Assembly: GCA_910589045.1 (NCBI GenBank)
Contig: CAJUSH010000037.1
Location: 1 to 37,252, forward strand
DNA from: an uncultured Eubacterium sp.
Lineage (GTDB): Bacteria > Bacillota_A > Clostridia > Lachnospirales > Lachnospiraceae
Direction: 5' to 3'
Length of the DNA: 37,252 nucleotides
Position numbers and translations under genes: made by a program. Numbering within the stretch: position 1 is the stretch's first letter; each line of letters opens with the position of its first letter. Of the stretch, positions 24,423 through 33,182 are shown one piece after another. The notes beneath the pieces are model-generated. The model was not told where the DNA came from. It saw only the letters and a list, made by a program, of their open reading frames with translations, and ran no database searches.

Positions 24423-25157
24423 ATGAATCCAAAAACGACACTTATCACCGGTGCCTCCCACGGCATCGGAAAAGCGATTGCAGCGCGCTTTGCAGCAGAA
24501 GGCTGTCATCTGATCCTGAACTGCAAGCACGATGTAGATAAACTGCAGGCGGATGCAAAGCAGCTACAGTCCCGCTTCGGCGTGCGCACCCTCGTGCTTC
24601 CCTGCGACGTGAGCAGCCACCGGGAGGTCTGCCGCATGTTCGCTCAGGCCCTGGACGTATTCGGCGGCGTGGACATTCTTGTAAATAACGCGGGCATTTC
24701 CTACATCGGGCTTTTGACGGATATGACCATTGACGACTGGAACCATGTGATCTCCACCAATCTCACCAGCGTTTTTTCCTGCTGCCACGAAGCGGTCCCC
24801 CATATGGTGCGCAGGCAGTCCGGCCGTATTATCAACATTTCCTCCGTCTGGGGCCGTGTTGGGGCTTCCTGCGAGGCGGCTTACTCTGCCTCCAAGGGCG
24901 GCGTGGACAGCCTGACCAAAGCGCTCGCCAGGGAGCTTGCACCCAGCCACATCCCGGTCAACGCCATCGCCTGCGGCATCATCGACACCCGCATGAACGG
25001 CTGCTTTGATGCCGCCGAGCGCGCCGGTCTCGAAGCAGAGATACCCATGGGCCGCTACGGCTCCCCCTCCGAAATCGCCGATCTCGCTTGGCAGCTCGCC
25101 ACGGCTCCGCTCTATCTCACCGGACAGATTCTGACAATCGACGGCGGATGGCAGTAG
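24423..25157 (+). CDS. ymfI: EF-P 5-aminopentanone reductase-type SDR
   Basis: A 244-residue short-chain dehydrogenase with the NAD(P) motif TGASHGIG at 9-16, NNAG at 88-91 and catalytic Ser, Tyr154 and Lys158 (YSASK). The stretch SSVWGRVGASCEAAYSASKGG closely resembles B. subtilis YmfI, which reduces the 5-aminopentanone on elongation factor P, rather than FabG, which usually has SSVVG. Elongation factor P helps ribosomes through proline stretches. GGAG precedes the ATG. The gene stands alone, divergent from hpf. A general SDR cannot be excluded. Confidence 0.78.
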   Translation: MNPKTTLITGASHGIGKAIAARFAAEGCHLILNCKHDVDKLQADAKQLQSRFGVRTLVLPCDVSSHREVCRMFAQALDVFGGVDILVNNAGISYIGLLTDMTIDDWNHVISTNLTSVFSCCHEAVPHMVRRQSGRIINISSVWGRVGASCEAAYSASKGGVDSLTKALARELAPSHIPVNAIACGIIDTRMNGCFDAAERAGLEAEIPMGRYGSPSEIADLAWQLATAPLYLTGQILTIDGGWQ

Positions 25158-25286
25158 CAAAGCGCCTGACGCCCAGTTTCCCAACCCTTCTACATACCAT
25201 GTAACAGGGCTTTCATGCATTATGCCCCTCTGCCTTTCCCGGCCGGCCCTGCCGTGCTAGGCTAAAAGAAAAAGGAGTATTTCTAC

Positions 25287-25649
25287 ATGGAAGCTATCGC
25301 AAAACGCATCCTCACCCTGATGAAGGAACAGCATATTACCCAAAAAAGACTTGCAGACGAGCTGCAAGTCTCTTATTCGGCGCTGAACAATTACCTGAAC
25401 GGCAGGCGCTGGCTCAGCCTTCCCCTCTTATGCAGGCTGTGCCAGTGCTTACATACCTCTGCGGACTACCTGCTTGGCCTTTCCGACGAAAAGAACCCCT
25501 CCGCACTGCCCGACGACGAGCAGACGCTTTTAGTCCGCTACCGCACACTGCCCTCCGTGGCAAAGCGCTTCATCCTCGCAAGCACGCACCAGCTCGACCA
25601 GCTCTGCCGCCAGATCGGCAAAACCGCCCTGGCGACGCACCATCCATAG
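25287..25649 (+). CDS. small XRE-family regulator
   Basis: A 120-residue protein with an N-terminal XRE helix-turn-helix (about 10-60: ITQKRLADELQVSYSALNNYLNG) and a short helical tail containing LLGLSDEKNPSALPDDEQTLLVRYRTLP, a conserved linker common in such small regulators. GGAG lies before the ATG. It lies convergently beside the symporter gene. Its target is unknown. Confidence 0.85.
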   Translation: MEAIAKRILTLMKEQHITQKRLADELQVSYSALNNYLNGRRWLSLPLLCRLCQCLHTSADYLLGLSDEKNPSALPDDEQTLLVRYRTLPSVAKRFILASTHQLDQLCRQIGKTALATHHP

Positions 25650-25689
25650 TACCCGTTTTTGCGCGCGGATTCTGTCCGTAAACGGCGGA

Positions 25690-27228
25690 TCAGTTACCCA
25701 GCGACTGCGACTTGCGCACCTCGGTGGTTTTCTCATAGCAGGAGAAGATCTCATTCACTTCCTTTTCATCCTGCTTCGGCGAGATCAGGCTTACCACCGG
25801 AACAATGACAAGCCCCGCAAGCATTGCAAACGCACCGCAGTTGATGGGCGACTGCAGCAGAACCGGGAACGAGCCCCGCACGAGCATGTTCAAAACCATG
25901 ATACCCGCCCCGAAAATAAAGCTGACCCACACGGAGAGCCGCGTCGTCTTTTTCCAGTACAGACCATAGAGGAACGGTGCGAGAAAGGCCCCCGCCAGCG
26001 CGCCCCAGGAAACACCCATGAGCTGTGCAATAAATGTAACGTTATTCGTATACTGTACAATCGCAATCACAACGGATATCGCGATAAACACGACGATCAG
26101 AAGTCGAATCCAAAGGAGCTGCTTTTTCTCGTCCATGTTTTTGACCACATGGTTTTTCAGAACGTCGATGGTCAGGGTCGAACTTGATGCGATTACCAGT
26201 GAGGACAGGGTGGACATGGATGCGGAGAGCACGAGGATCACCACCAGTCCGATCAGCAGGTCCGGCAGGCCCGAGAGCATCGTCGGAATAACCGAGTCAA
26301 AGCCGTCCGCCGCAATGTCGATCTTGTCTGAAAACAGCCGTCCGAAGCCGCCGAGGAAATAGCAGCCGCCGGATACGACAATGGCAAAAAACGTGGAGAT
26401 CACCGCGCCCTTGCGGATCTGGTTCTCGTTTTTGATCGCATAAAACTTCTGTACCATCTGAGGCAGTCCCCAGGTTCCCAGTGAAGTCAGGATGACAACA
26501 CCCAGCAGGTTCAGCGGATCCGGCCCGAGGAAGGAGTTAAACACGCCCGGAGTCGTGGAAACCGTCTCGTCGGTCACCTGTGCAAGGCCGTCCATCGCAC
26601 CCATCAGACCGCCGTTCATATTCAACACGGCCGCGATGACAGCTACAATTCCTGCGAGCATGACACAGCCCTGGATAAAATCATTGATCGCCGTCGCCAT
26701 GTAGCCGCCCGCGATGACATAAATGCCGGTCAGCACCGCCATGATGATAATACACAGCTTAAAATCAATGTTGAACGCCATCCCGAACAGGCGGGAAAGC
26801 CCGTTGTAGAGCGACGCGGTATACGGTATGAGGAAAATAAACACGATGACCGAAGCACAGATCTTTAAGGCGCTGCTGTCAAAGCGCTTTCCGAAAAATT
26901 CCGGCATCGTCGCCGAATCCAGATGCTGGGTCATGACGCGGGTCCTTCGCCCTAAAACAACCCACGCGAGCAGTGAGCCAATCACCGCGTTTCCAATTCC
27001 GATCCACGTCGCGGCAATGCCGTACTTCCATCCGAACTGTCCAGCGTAGCCGATGAACACCACCGCGGAAAAATACGAGGTGCCATATGCGAAGGCGGTC
27101 AGCCACGGACCGACACTCCTGCCCCCGAGGACAAAGCCGTTGACGTCGGTGGCGTTCTTGCGGCAGTACAGACCGATCACAATCATCACGCCAAAGAAAA
27201 TGATGAGCATTAAAATTTTTGCAAACAT
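25690..27228 (-). CDS. sodium:solute symporter (SSS family)
   Basis: A 512-residue, about 13-TM transporter of the SSS family (PutP/PanF type), which couples Na+ entry to uptake of a solute such as proline, pantothenate or a carboxylate. Signature regions include GGRSVGPWLTAFAYGTSYFSA near the N-terminus and LSASMSTLSSLVIASSSTLTID in the C-terminal half, where Na+-binding Ser/Thr residues sit. Upstream lie a terminator for the reductase genes and two dyads, so it is probably transcribed from its own regulated promoter. Its place beside the reductases suggests it imports their substrate; this is inference. GAGGGG precedes the ATG. Confidence 0.92.
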   Translation of the reverse strand: MFAKILMLIIFFGVMIVIGLYCRKNATDVNGFVLGGRSVGPWLTAFAYGTSYFSAVVFIGYAGQFGWKYGIAATWIGIGNAVIGSLLAWVVLGRRTRVMTQHLDSATMPEFFGKRFDSSALKICASVIVFIFLIPYTASLYNGLSRLFGMAFNIDFKLCIIIMAVLTGIYVIAGGYMATAINDFIQGCVMLAGIVAVIAAVLNMNGGLMGAMDGLAQVTDETVSTTPGVFNSFLGPDPLNLLGVVILTSLGTWGLPQMVQKFYAIKNENQIRKGAVISTFFAIVVSGGCYFLGGFGRLFSDKIDIAADGFDSVIPTMLSGLPDLLIGLVVILVLSASMSTLSSLVIASSSTLTIDVLKNHVVKNMDEKKQLLWIRLLIVVFIAISVVIAIVQYTNNVTFIAQLMGVSWGALAGAFLAPFLYGLYWKKTTRLSVWVSFIFGAGIMVLNMLVRGSFPVLLQSPINCGAFAMLAGLVIVPVVSLISPKQDEKEVNEIFSCYEKTTEVRKSQSLGN

Positions 27229-27270
27229 TACAATTCCCCTCTTCCTGTGTTTTTACTTTTCATTTTGTCA

Positions 27271-27297
27271 CGTTAAAGCGTTGCGGTTTAACGCTTT
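27271..27297. promoter_or_regulatory. overlapping dyads before symporter
   Basis: CGTTAAA...TTTAACG (27271..27293) and AAAGCGTT...AACGCTTT (27275..27297) overlap. They lie 45-70 bp before the symporter start. The pattern suits a dimeric repressor; I cannot name which. Confidence 0.5.
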
Positions 27298-27301
27298 TAT
27301 T

Positions 27302-27319
27302 TGCTAAAGTAGTTTAGCA
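27302..27319. promoter_or_regulatory. palindrome TGCTAAA-GTAG-TTTAGCA
   Basis: A perfect 7-bp palindrome with a 4-bp centre, 8 bp from the reductase terminator and next to the other dyads. It is a likely second operator for the symporter gene. Confidence 0.5.
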
Positions 27320-27320
27320 T

Positions 27321-27349
27321 AAAAGAAAGCGGCTGTCAATGCAGCCGCT
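27321..27349 (-). terminator. terminator after first reductase gene
   Basis: Minus strand AGCGGCTG-CATTGA-CAGCCGCT is followed by TTCTTTT. It lies about 40 nt after the stop of the reductase gene and separates it from the symporter. Confidence 0.85.
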
Positions 27350-27391
27350 CTATTTCCGGTATAAATAAACAAGCCTCAGCCTGCAATCCCG

Positions 27392-29398
27392 TCAGATTTC
27401 ATTCGCCGCGTGATACCCGCTGCGCACTGCTGCCGCGATATCCGCCGTGCGCTCCCCGGAGCAGTCTCCCGCATAGGAAACGGCTGCGGTGATGCCCTGC
27501 GCGTCAAAGGTGTTCTTTTTCGAGCCAAGTGCATTGACGATCGTGTCTGCCTGAATGACAACCTCTGTGTTATCCTTCGTATTGACCGCATAAAGAACGT
27601 TATCCTGAATACGGTCCACTCTCGTATTCACATACTGCTCTACGCCGTGTTCCTCAAAATCCCTGGTGATCAGCGGCATGACAGTAGCGGATTCCCCGGC
27701 GGCGATGCGCTCAAGCATCTCCACGATCACGACCCTGTGGCCCTTTTGTGCCAGATACTCCGCGGTTTCCGTGCCTACCAGCCCGCCGCCTAATACAGCG
27801 CACGTACCGGATACCTCCGCGCCCGCCAAAACATCCCATGCCGACACGACGGAGCTGTTTTCTGCCGGCACAGGCAGCTCCATATTGTGGGCGCCGACTG
27901 CCACGATCACCGCGTCAAAGCCATTCAGCTCTGCCGCCTGTGGCACCGTCCCGAGCTTTAGCTCTACCTTCAGTGCGGGCAGGATTTTCTCATAGTAAGC
28001 CACCGCGCGCAGAATCTCGCTCTTTCGCGGCGGTACTGCCGCCAGCAGGATCTGTCCGCCGATTTTATCCGACCTTTCAAACAGCACCACGTTATGCCCC
28101 CGCTTTGCGGCAACGCGCGCCGCCTCAAGCCCGGCGATACCTGCTCCGACCACCGCTATCCTTTTCACCGACTCCGCAGGCCTGATACAGATCGTCGTCT
28201 CGTCGCCGTTCTCGGCATTCAGCACACAGGAAATGTAGCGGCGGTTCTGAATCGCATCCACACAGCCCTTATTGCAGTTTAAGCATTCCCGGATACACTC
28301 CCCGGCGGCGGTCTTTACGGCAATATCCGGGTCAGTCAGAAGCGACCTTCCGTAGCCGATCAGGTCCGCCTCGCCGTTTTCCAGAATCTGCTCCCCCGCC
28401 TCTACCGTCACGACTCTTCCCACGGTAGCAACCGGGATATTTACCGCTGCCTTGACGCGCTTTGCTACCGGAAGCGTCCAGTTGTAGGGCACATCGCCCA
28501 TAGGCGGTATGGTATCCCCCATATTCCCCGTGTGGTTTGCCTGGGCTACCTGGATCATGTCCACGCCCGCTTCCTCCAGAAGCTTCGCGAATGCCACGAC
28601 CTCTTCCTCCTCAAGTCCGCCTTTTCCGCGGAGCGAGCCGTCCGGATTTACCGTGATCAGCGGAAGCTTGTACTCGACTGCCATCCCGGGTGCCGCCCCG
28701 CGGATCGCCGCTACCACCTCCAGGGCATACCTGGTCCGGTTTTCAAAGCTGCCGCCGTAGCTGTCGGTGCGGTGGTTGAAAAATTTCGAGCACATGGAGC
28801 CAAGCAGCCGGTCCCCGTGCACCTCAATGGCATCCGCACCGGCCTTTTGCGCCCGCGCCGCACACTGTGCAATACTCTCCCGTATTTTCGTGAGCTGCTC
28901 TACCGATGCCTCGTCTACAAAGTGCTGCATCTCATAGCGGAGCTTTGCGTACGCGTCCCGCCTGGTCTGCTCCGCCAGCCCGGTCTGCCTTTGAAACTCC
29001 TCGTCATTTCCGGCTGCCTTCGCCTCCGCCGCCGCTTTTTGTGCCATGCCCGATGCCATGATCAGCCTTCCCACGCCCGGCACGTCATATTCCGGATGGA
29101 AAATCTGCAGTGCCAGCTTGCTCCCGTGCGCATGCAGTGCATCTGCCAGCTTCTGAAACGCCGGTATCTGGCTGTCGTCATAGAGCATGGGCGTCGGGGA
29201 CGCCGTTCGCACCGGGGCAACGTCGCCGATTACGATGTAGGCGACGCCGCCCTTTGCAAGCCGCTCATAAAAGCCCAGGCTGCGCGCCCCAATGGAGCCG
29301 TCCCGCTCCTCGTAACCGGTAGTCAGCGGCGGAAACATTATCCTGTTTTTCAGCGTCAGATTTCCCACCTGAATCGGTTCCAATATTTTTTTCTCCAT
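27392..29398 (-). CDS. NADH:flavin oxidoreductase with Fe-S cluster (OYE/BaiCD type), copy 1
   Basis: A 668-residue three-domain reductase. An N-terminal FMN barrel (about 1-360) is followed by a 4Fe-4S site at Cys372, Cys375, Cys379 and Cys391, the FadH spacing (x2, x3, x11). A C-terminal FAD/NAD(P) domain has GAGIAG at 418-423. Such enzymes reduce C=C bonds of enones or dienoyl compounds, passing electrons NADH-FAD-FeS-FMN. The barrel has an unusual insertion at about 113-163, and the loop after the EVHG motif reads DRLLG (196-200) instead of the usual AHGYLLG, so the family Tyr is absent. It lies 66 nt downstream of copy 2. The substrate is unknown. Confidence 0.9.
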   Translation of the reverse strand: MEKKILEPIQVGNLTLKNRIMFPPLTTGYEERDGSIGARSLGFYERLAKGGVAYIVIGDVAPVRTASPTPMLYDDSQIPAFQKLADALHAHGSKLALQIFHPEYDVPGVGRLIMASGMAQKAAAEAKAAGNDEEFQRQTGLAEQTRRDAYAKLRYEMQHFVDEASVEQLTKIRESIAQCAARAQKAGADAIEVHGDRLLGSMCSKFFNHRTDSYGGSFENRTRYALEVVAAIRGAAPGMAVEYKLPLITVNPDGSLRGKGGLEEEEVVAFAKLLEEAGVDMIQVAQANHTGNMGDTIPPMGDVPYNWTLPVAKRVKAAVNIPVATVGRVVTVEAGEQILENGEADLIGYGRSLLTDPDIAVKTAAGECIRECLNCNKGCVDAIQNRRYISCVLNAENGDETTICIRPAESVKRIAVVGAGIAGLEAARVAAKRGHNVVLFERSDKIGGQILLAAVPPRKSEILRAVAYYEKILPALKVELKLGTVPQAAELNGFDAVIVAVGAHNMELPVPAENSSVVSAWDVLAGAEVSGTCAVLGGGLVGTETAEYLAQKGHRVVIVEMLERIAAGESATVMPLITRDFEEHGVEQYVNTRVDRIQDNVLYAVNTKDNTEVVIQADTIVNALGSKKNTFDAQGITAAVSYAGDCSGERTADIAAAVRSGYHAANEI

Positions 29399-29464
29399 GG
29401 TCTGTATTTCCTTTCCTTAAATTTACATGTTTTGGTTTGCGCTGCCGGATTGCGCCCCGGAATG

Positions 29465-31381
29465 CTACAAATTCCTTGCAAATTCATAGGCCGCCGAGAT
29501 CGCATCCTTCAGATTTCCTACCTTATCGCAGTCGCCCAGGACATGCGCATGCCCGCAGCCTGCCGGAGCGGGCGTATATCCCACCGCGAAAACGAGCGTA
29601 TCCGCGTCGTCGATAACATACGTTTTTCCATCCTTCTCATAGGTGATCGTCGTCTCGTCCACCCTGGTCACCCGGCTTTTAAGCTCCAGCTTTACACCCT
29701 TTCTCATGAGCCGGCAGGTCAGTGCGCTCTTTGCGGGACCGCCCTCGCCCGCCATGAGCGTATCCGTCATCTCGATCACGGTCACATCCCGGTTTGCCGG
29801 GAACCGGTCGTCAATGAGCGGCGCCAGGTAATCCGCTGTCTCACAGCCCACAGAACCTCCTCCGAGAATAACGATCTTCCTCCCCGGAAAGCCCTTTCCC
29901 GACAAAATGTCGTCCGCCGTCATTGTCTGCTTAAAGCACTGATAATCCGCGATGACCTTCGGCTCTGCACCGGTTGCACAGATGACCTCCCAGCCCGCAA
30001 ATTCGGCTGCGATCATCTCCGGCGTGACCGCACAGTTCGTCCGGACCGCAACGCCCGCATGCGAAAGCCTGCGCGTCATGTATTTGATAACCTTGCACAG
30101 CTCCTGCTTTCCGATCGGTACCGCCGCAAGGCGCAGCAGGCCGCCCAGCTCCCCCGTTTTTTCGCACAGCACGACCTCGTGGCCCCGCATCCCTGCAATA
30201 TATGCCGCTTCCATCCCCGCAGGGCCGCCGCCGATAACCAGCACACGCTTCTTTTCTTCGGCAGGTGCAACGGCATCGGACTGAACGGAAGGGTTCACGG
30301 TACAAGCGATGGGCTTGCCGAACATAATGCCCGTCAGGCAGCGTCCGCAGCCGATGCAGGGGCGGATATCCTCTGCCCGGCCCTCAAATGCCTTCCGCGC
30401 AAACTCGCTGTCGCACAGATTCGGCCTGCCGATCATACAAATATCCGTCTTGCCGTTCGCGATTAGCTCCTCCGCAATCCACGGCTCATTGATCCGCGCC
30501 ACGGTGGAAACCGGAATGTGGATATGCCTTCGAATTTCCTCGGCGGCATGGGCGTGGGGAGCCGGTGAAGTGCCGGGCGCTGGCATGGAACTGCCCCGCT
30601 TGATCGTGTTGCCGCCCGATACATGGATAAAATCCACACCTTCCGCCTCGAGCTGCTTTGACACGTAGACCATATCGTTTAAGGTCAGTCCGCCGTCGCT
30701 GTACTCATCCCCGGATATCCGCACATCGATAAGGAAATCCTCGCCGCACATCTTCCGTACTTCCCGGATCACCTCGAGCGTCAGGCGCAGGCGTCCGTTG
30801 ATATCGCCGCCGTACGCGTCCGTCCGCTTATTGTAAAGCGGTGTCAAAAAGCCCCCGAGCAGCCCATGGGCGTGCGCCGCCTGTATTTCCACGCCGTCGC
30901 CGCCCGCCTGCAAAAACCGGTAAGCCGCCTCGCCGAACTGCCTGACGATCGTATGTAATTCCTCCACCGTAGCCGGGCGTGGTGCCGACCTTGCATAATA
31001 GGGGCCCACATTGGACGGCGCGATGAGCTGCGGTGTCCCCGGCACCGGAAACGCCATATATGCCGGATGAAACAGCTGGGACATGATCTTTGTATCGTAC
31101 TGATGCACGGCATCCACCAGCTTTTTCCAGCCCGGGATATACGAATCGTCATAAATCGACATGTCCCCCGGCAGATACGTATAGACAGGCTCCACCGTTG
31201 TCACCTCGGTAATGATCAGGCCTACGCCTCCCTTCGCCCGGTTGGAATAATGCTCCACGAGCGCATCGGTTACATACCCTTTGTCCGCCAGATTTGTGGA
31301 CAGGGGCGGCATAAAAATACGGTTTTTCACCGTTGTTTTCCCGATTTGGATCGGCGAAAACAAATTCGGATAATGCTGCAT
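29465..31381 (-). CDS. NADH:flavin oxidoreductase with Fe-S cluster (OYE/BaiCD type), copy 2
   Basis: A 638-residue protein with the same three domains as its neighbour: an FMN barrel, a 4Fe-4S site and a C-terminal FAD/NAD domain with GGGPAG at 384-389. Here the cysteines are Cys342, Cys345, Cys348 and Cys360, with x2-x2-x11 spacing. That is one residue tighter than FadH and like trimethylamine dehydrogenase. The active-site loop reads VEIQAAHAHGLLGGF (164-178), where the family usually has VEIHGAHGYLLGQF, so the family Tyr is missing. It is the first gene of the pair and is divergent from an AraC regulator. GGAGGG precedes the ATG. Together the two enzymes may act on successive steps or related substrates. 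Confidence 0.9.
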   Translation of the reverse strand: MQHYPNLFSPIQIGKTTVKNRIFMPPLSTNLADKGYVTDALVEHYSNRAKGGVGLIITEVTTVEPVYTYLPGDMSIYDDSYIPGWKKLVDAVHQYDTKIMSQLFHPAYMAFPVPGTPQLIAPSNVGPYYARSAPRPATVEELHTIVRQFGEAAYRFLQAGGDGVEIQAAHAHGLLGGFLTPLYNKRTDAYGGDINGRLRLTLEVIREVRKMCGEDFLIDVRISGDEYSDGGLTLNDMVYVSKQLEAEGVDFIHVSGGNTIKRGSSMPAPGTSPAPHAHAAEEIRRHIHIPVSTVARINEPWIAEELIANGKTDICMIGRPNLCDSEFARKAFEGRAEDIRPCIGCGRCLTGIMFGKPIACTVNPSVQSDAVAPAEEKKRVLVIGGGPAGMEAAYIAGMRGHEVVLCEKTGELGGLLRLAAVPIGKQELCKVIKYMTRRLSHAGVAVRTNCAVTPEMIAAEFAGWEVICATGAEPKVIADYQCFKQTMTADDILSGKGFPGRKIVILGGGSVGCETADYLAPLIDDRFPANRDVTVIEMTDTLMAGEGGPAKSALTCRLMRKGVKLELKSRVTRVDETTITYEKDGKTYVIDDADTLVFAVGYTPAPAGCGHAHVLGDCDKVGNLKDAISAAYEFARNL

Positions 31382-31401
31382 GATGACCCTCCTTTCGTTT
31401 G

Positions 31402-31432
31402 CAGTTGCCGCTCACTCCGTGACCGGTAACTG
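31402..31432. repeat. imperfect 31-bp palindrome before reductase operon
   Basis: CAGTTGCCGCTCAC-TCC-GTGACCGGTAACTG pairs at 12 of 14 arm positions. It lies in the 5' UTR of the reductase genes, about 10 nt upstream of the GGAGG, so it may act as an mRNA hairpin or an operator. It resembles the REP-like family. Confidence 0.55.
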
Positions 31433-31450
31433 AAAAGTAAGCTTTGCTTC

Positions 31451-31479
31451 ATTATACGGGAAAAACCGGTTGAAATATT
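31451..31479 (-). promoter_or_regulatory. activator-dependent promoter of reductase operon
   Basis: A perfect TATAAT lies on the minus strand, but the -35 position reads ATATTT. A poor -35 with a good -10 is typical of promoters that need an activator, such as the adjacent AraC protein. It overlaps the divergent araC promoter. Confidence 0.5.
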
Positions 31480-31497
31480 ATGATTTTTTGATACAAT
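31470..31497 (+). promoter_or_regulatory. sigma-A promoter of araC-type gene
   Basis: TTGAAA, a 16-bp spacer and TACAAT with an upstream TG (extended -10) lie about 75 nt before the regulator start. Confidence 0.6.
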
Positions 31498-31573
31498 ACT
31501 ATCAGAAATTGACCCATTGGACGTGCAAAGCTCTGCACGGGATTTCAGAGAATACAGACACGCGGAGGCTTTT

Positions 31574-32410
31574 ATGAATTCCTGTTACCGGATCAGCCGA
31601 TACGAGTTATCCGCGGGCGATGCCCGCACCTTTCACCCGGGCCGCAGATACCTGCTGCTGTTTGTCGTCGACGGCAGCTGCCGGCTTTCTGCCAACGGAA
31701 AAAAATGGCTCTGCCGTTCCCCCGACATGTTCCTTTTAAAACCCGGGCAGACACAGACGTTTGACACAGCCACCCCGAAATCCTCCTGTGCCCTTCTTTG
31801 TATCGCCGTCCCGCCGGAAACGCTTTCCGCGCTTTCCGACCAAACCTGCGATCTGGCGGAAGCCTTCCGGTTCGCCCCCTTCGGGACATCGGTCATCCGC
31901 GCGGACGCCAGCTCCTCCATGCTGATTCAAAATATTGCGGCAAAGCTGGGCCATATAGAGGAGGAGTCCCCTGCCTTTGGCGCCCGGCTCTACGAGAAAA
32001 GCCTGCTTACCACGGTTTTCGTTCTGTTTCTGCGCGCCTGTGTCCGCAGCGATCAGGTATATCAGGCCCGCCAGAAAAAGGGATTGATGATCGATGATGT
32101 GTTTGAGTACATCAGCCGGCATCTCACCGACGACCTCTCCTTAAAGACGCTTGAAAAGGAATTTTTCGTCTCCGGGGAGCATATTTCCAGGGAATTTAAA
32201 AAGAGTACAGGCATTACCCTGCACTCTTATATCACACACGCCCGCATTGACCTGAGCAAAAAATATCTCCTTCAGGGGATCTCGGTCCGCGATGTGTGTC
32301 AGCTCTGCGGATTTTGCAGCTACAACCATTTTTTTAAAGCCTTTAAAAAGGTGTGCGGCATGACGCCGATGGCCTATCAAAAAAGCTGTGACCATGCAGC
32401 CGAAGGCTGA
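31574..32410 (+). CDS. AraC family regulator
   Basis: A 278-residue regulator with an N-terminal cupin-type ligand domain (about 10-90: LSAGDARTFHPGRRYLLLFVVDG) and a C-terminal pair of helix-turn-helices (about 175-270: LSLKTLEKEFFVSGEHISREFKK, then VRDVCQLCGFCSYNHFFKAFKK). Divergent from the reductase genes, it likely activates them on sensing their substrate. I start at 31574 because GGAGG lies 5 nt upstream; an upstream in-frame TTG has no ribosome site. A hairpin, CGTGCA...TGCACG (31522..31539), lies in its leader. Confidence 0.92.
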   Translation: MNSCYRISRYELSAGDARTFHPGRRYLLLFVVDGSCRLSANGKKWLCRSPDMFLLKPGQTQTFDTATPKSSCALLCIAVPPETLSALSDQTCDLAEAFRFAPFGTSVIRADASSSMLIQNIAAKLGHIEEESPAFGARLYEKSLLTTVFVLFLRACVRSDQVYQARQKKGLMIDDVFEYISRHLTDDLSLKTLEKEFFVSGEHISREFKKSTGITLHSYITHARIDLSKKYLLQGISVRDVCQLCGFCSYNHFFKAFKKVCGMTPMAYQKSCDHAAEG

Positions 32411-32448
32411 ACCGTCGCGAAAAGCCACCGTATACAGACCTTTGGCCT

Positions 32449-33114
32449 TTACAGTGACTGCAGCAGCTCCCACACCTCGTCCGGCGTCCCGCAGAAATGC
32501 TCCGCGCCATGCGCTTTTAAGCATGCCTGGTCGCGGAAGCCCCACGTCACACTGATGCAGGGCAGTCCGGCATTTTTCGCCGTGGCCACATCCACCTCGG
32601 AGTCCCCGATATAGACGGCGTCCGCTCTGTCCGCGCCAAGCTGTTCAAGCGCCGCGTGCACCGTGTCCGGCGCGGGCTTTTTGCGGATGCCCGCCGCCTC
32701 GTTCTCCCCGATGGCAACCGGAATGTAGTCCGCAAAATACAGGTCGTTCAGCTGCTTCACCGCTGCGTCGAGCTTATTCGAGACGATGGCCATCCCGATA
32801 CCCGCATCCTTCAGTCTCGCCAGAAGCTGCTCCACACCCTCGTAAGCCCTTGTACGGTCATTGCTGTGCAGCGCGTAGTGTGCCTTAAACGCCGCAAAAA
32901 CCTCCTCAAACCGGGGACACTCCCGCTCGTCCTTCACATTAAGCGCACACAGCAGCAGATGCTTTACGCCGTTTCCCACAAAGGTACGCACCTCCTCCAG
33001 CGTACGCGGTGCATACCCGAACTGTGCAAGCGCCGCATTCGTGCTCGCACGCAGATCCTCCAGCGTGTCCAGCAGCGTCCCGTCCATATCAAAAATGACT
33101 GCTTTTATTGCCAT
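32449..33114 (-). CDS. HAD-superfamily phosphatase (Gph/PpaX-like)
   Basis: A 221-residue HAD hydrolase with motif I DMDGT (Asp9, Asp11) at the start, a cap region, motif II (IVSNK near 110), motif III Lys and motif IV GDSEVDVATAKNAG. Such proteins are usually phosphoglycolate or pyrophosphate phosphatases. AAAGGAG precedes the ATG. It is convergent with the AraC gene and lies upstream of nothing obvious, so its role is general metabolism. Confidence 0.9.
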   Translation of the reverse strand: MAIKAVIFDMDGTLLDTLEDLRASTNAALAQFGYAPRTLEEVRTFVGNGVKHLLLCALNVKDERECPRFEEVFAAFKAHYALHSNDRTRAYEGVEQLLARLKDAGIGMAIVSNKLDAAVKQLNDLYFADYIPVAIGENEAAGIRKKPAPDTVHAALEQLGADRADAVYIGDSEVDVATAKNAGLPCISVTWGFRDQACLKAHGAEHFCGTPDEVWELLQSL

Positions 33115-33182
33115 AGCCTCTCCTTTATCTCAAATCCAAATCCGTATATTTCCCGGGGCATATCCCGCATGGCAGCAAAGGC

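Noticed and set aside
28532..30466. A 644-codon open frame on the plus strand opposite the two reductase genes
   Set aside because: It is a shadow of GC-rich genes on the other strand, with no ribosome site, no recognisable domain and biased, Arg/His/Leu-rich composition.
27392..31381. A bile acid (bai) operon
   Set aside because: Only the BaiCD/BaiH-type reductases are present; no CoA ligase, dehydratase or bile acid dehydrogenase genes are next to them, and the active-site loops differ.
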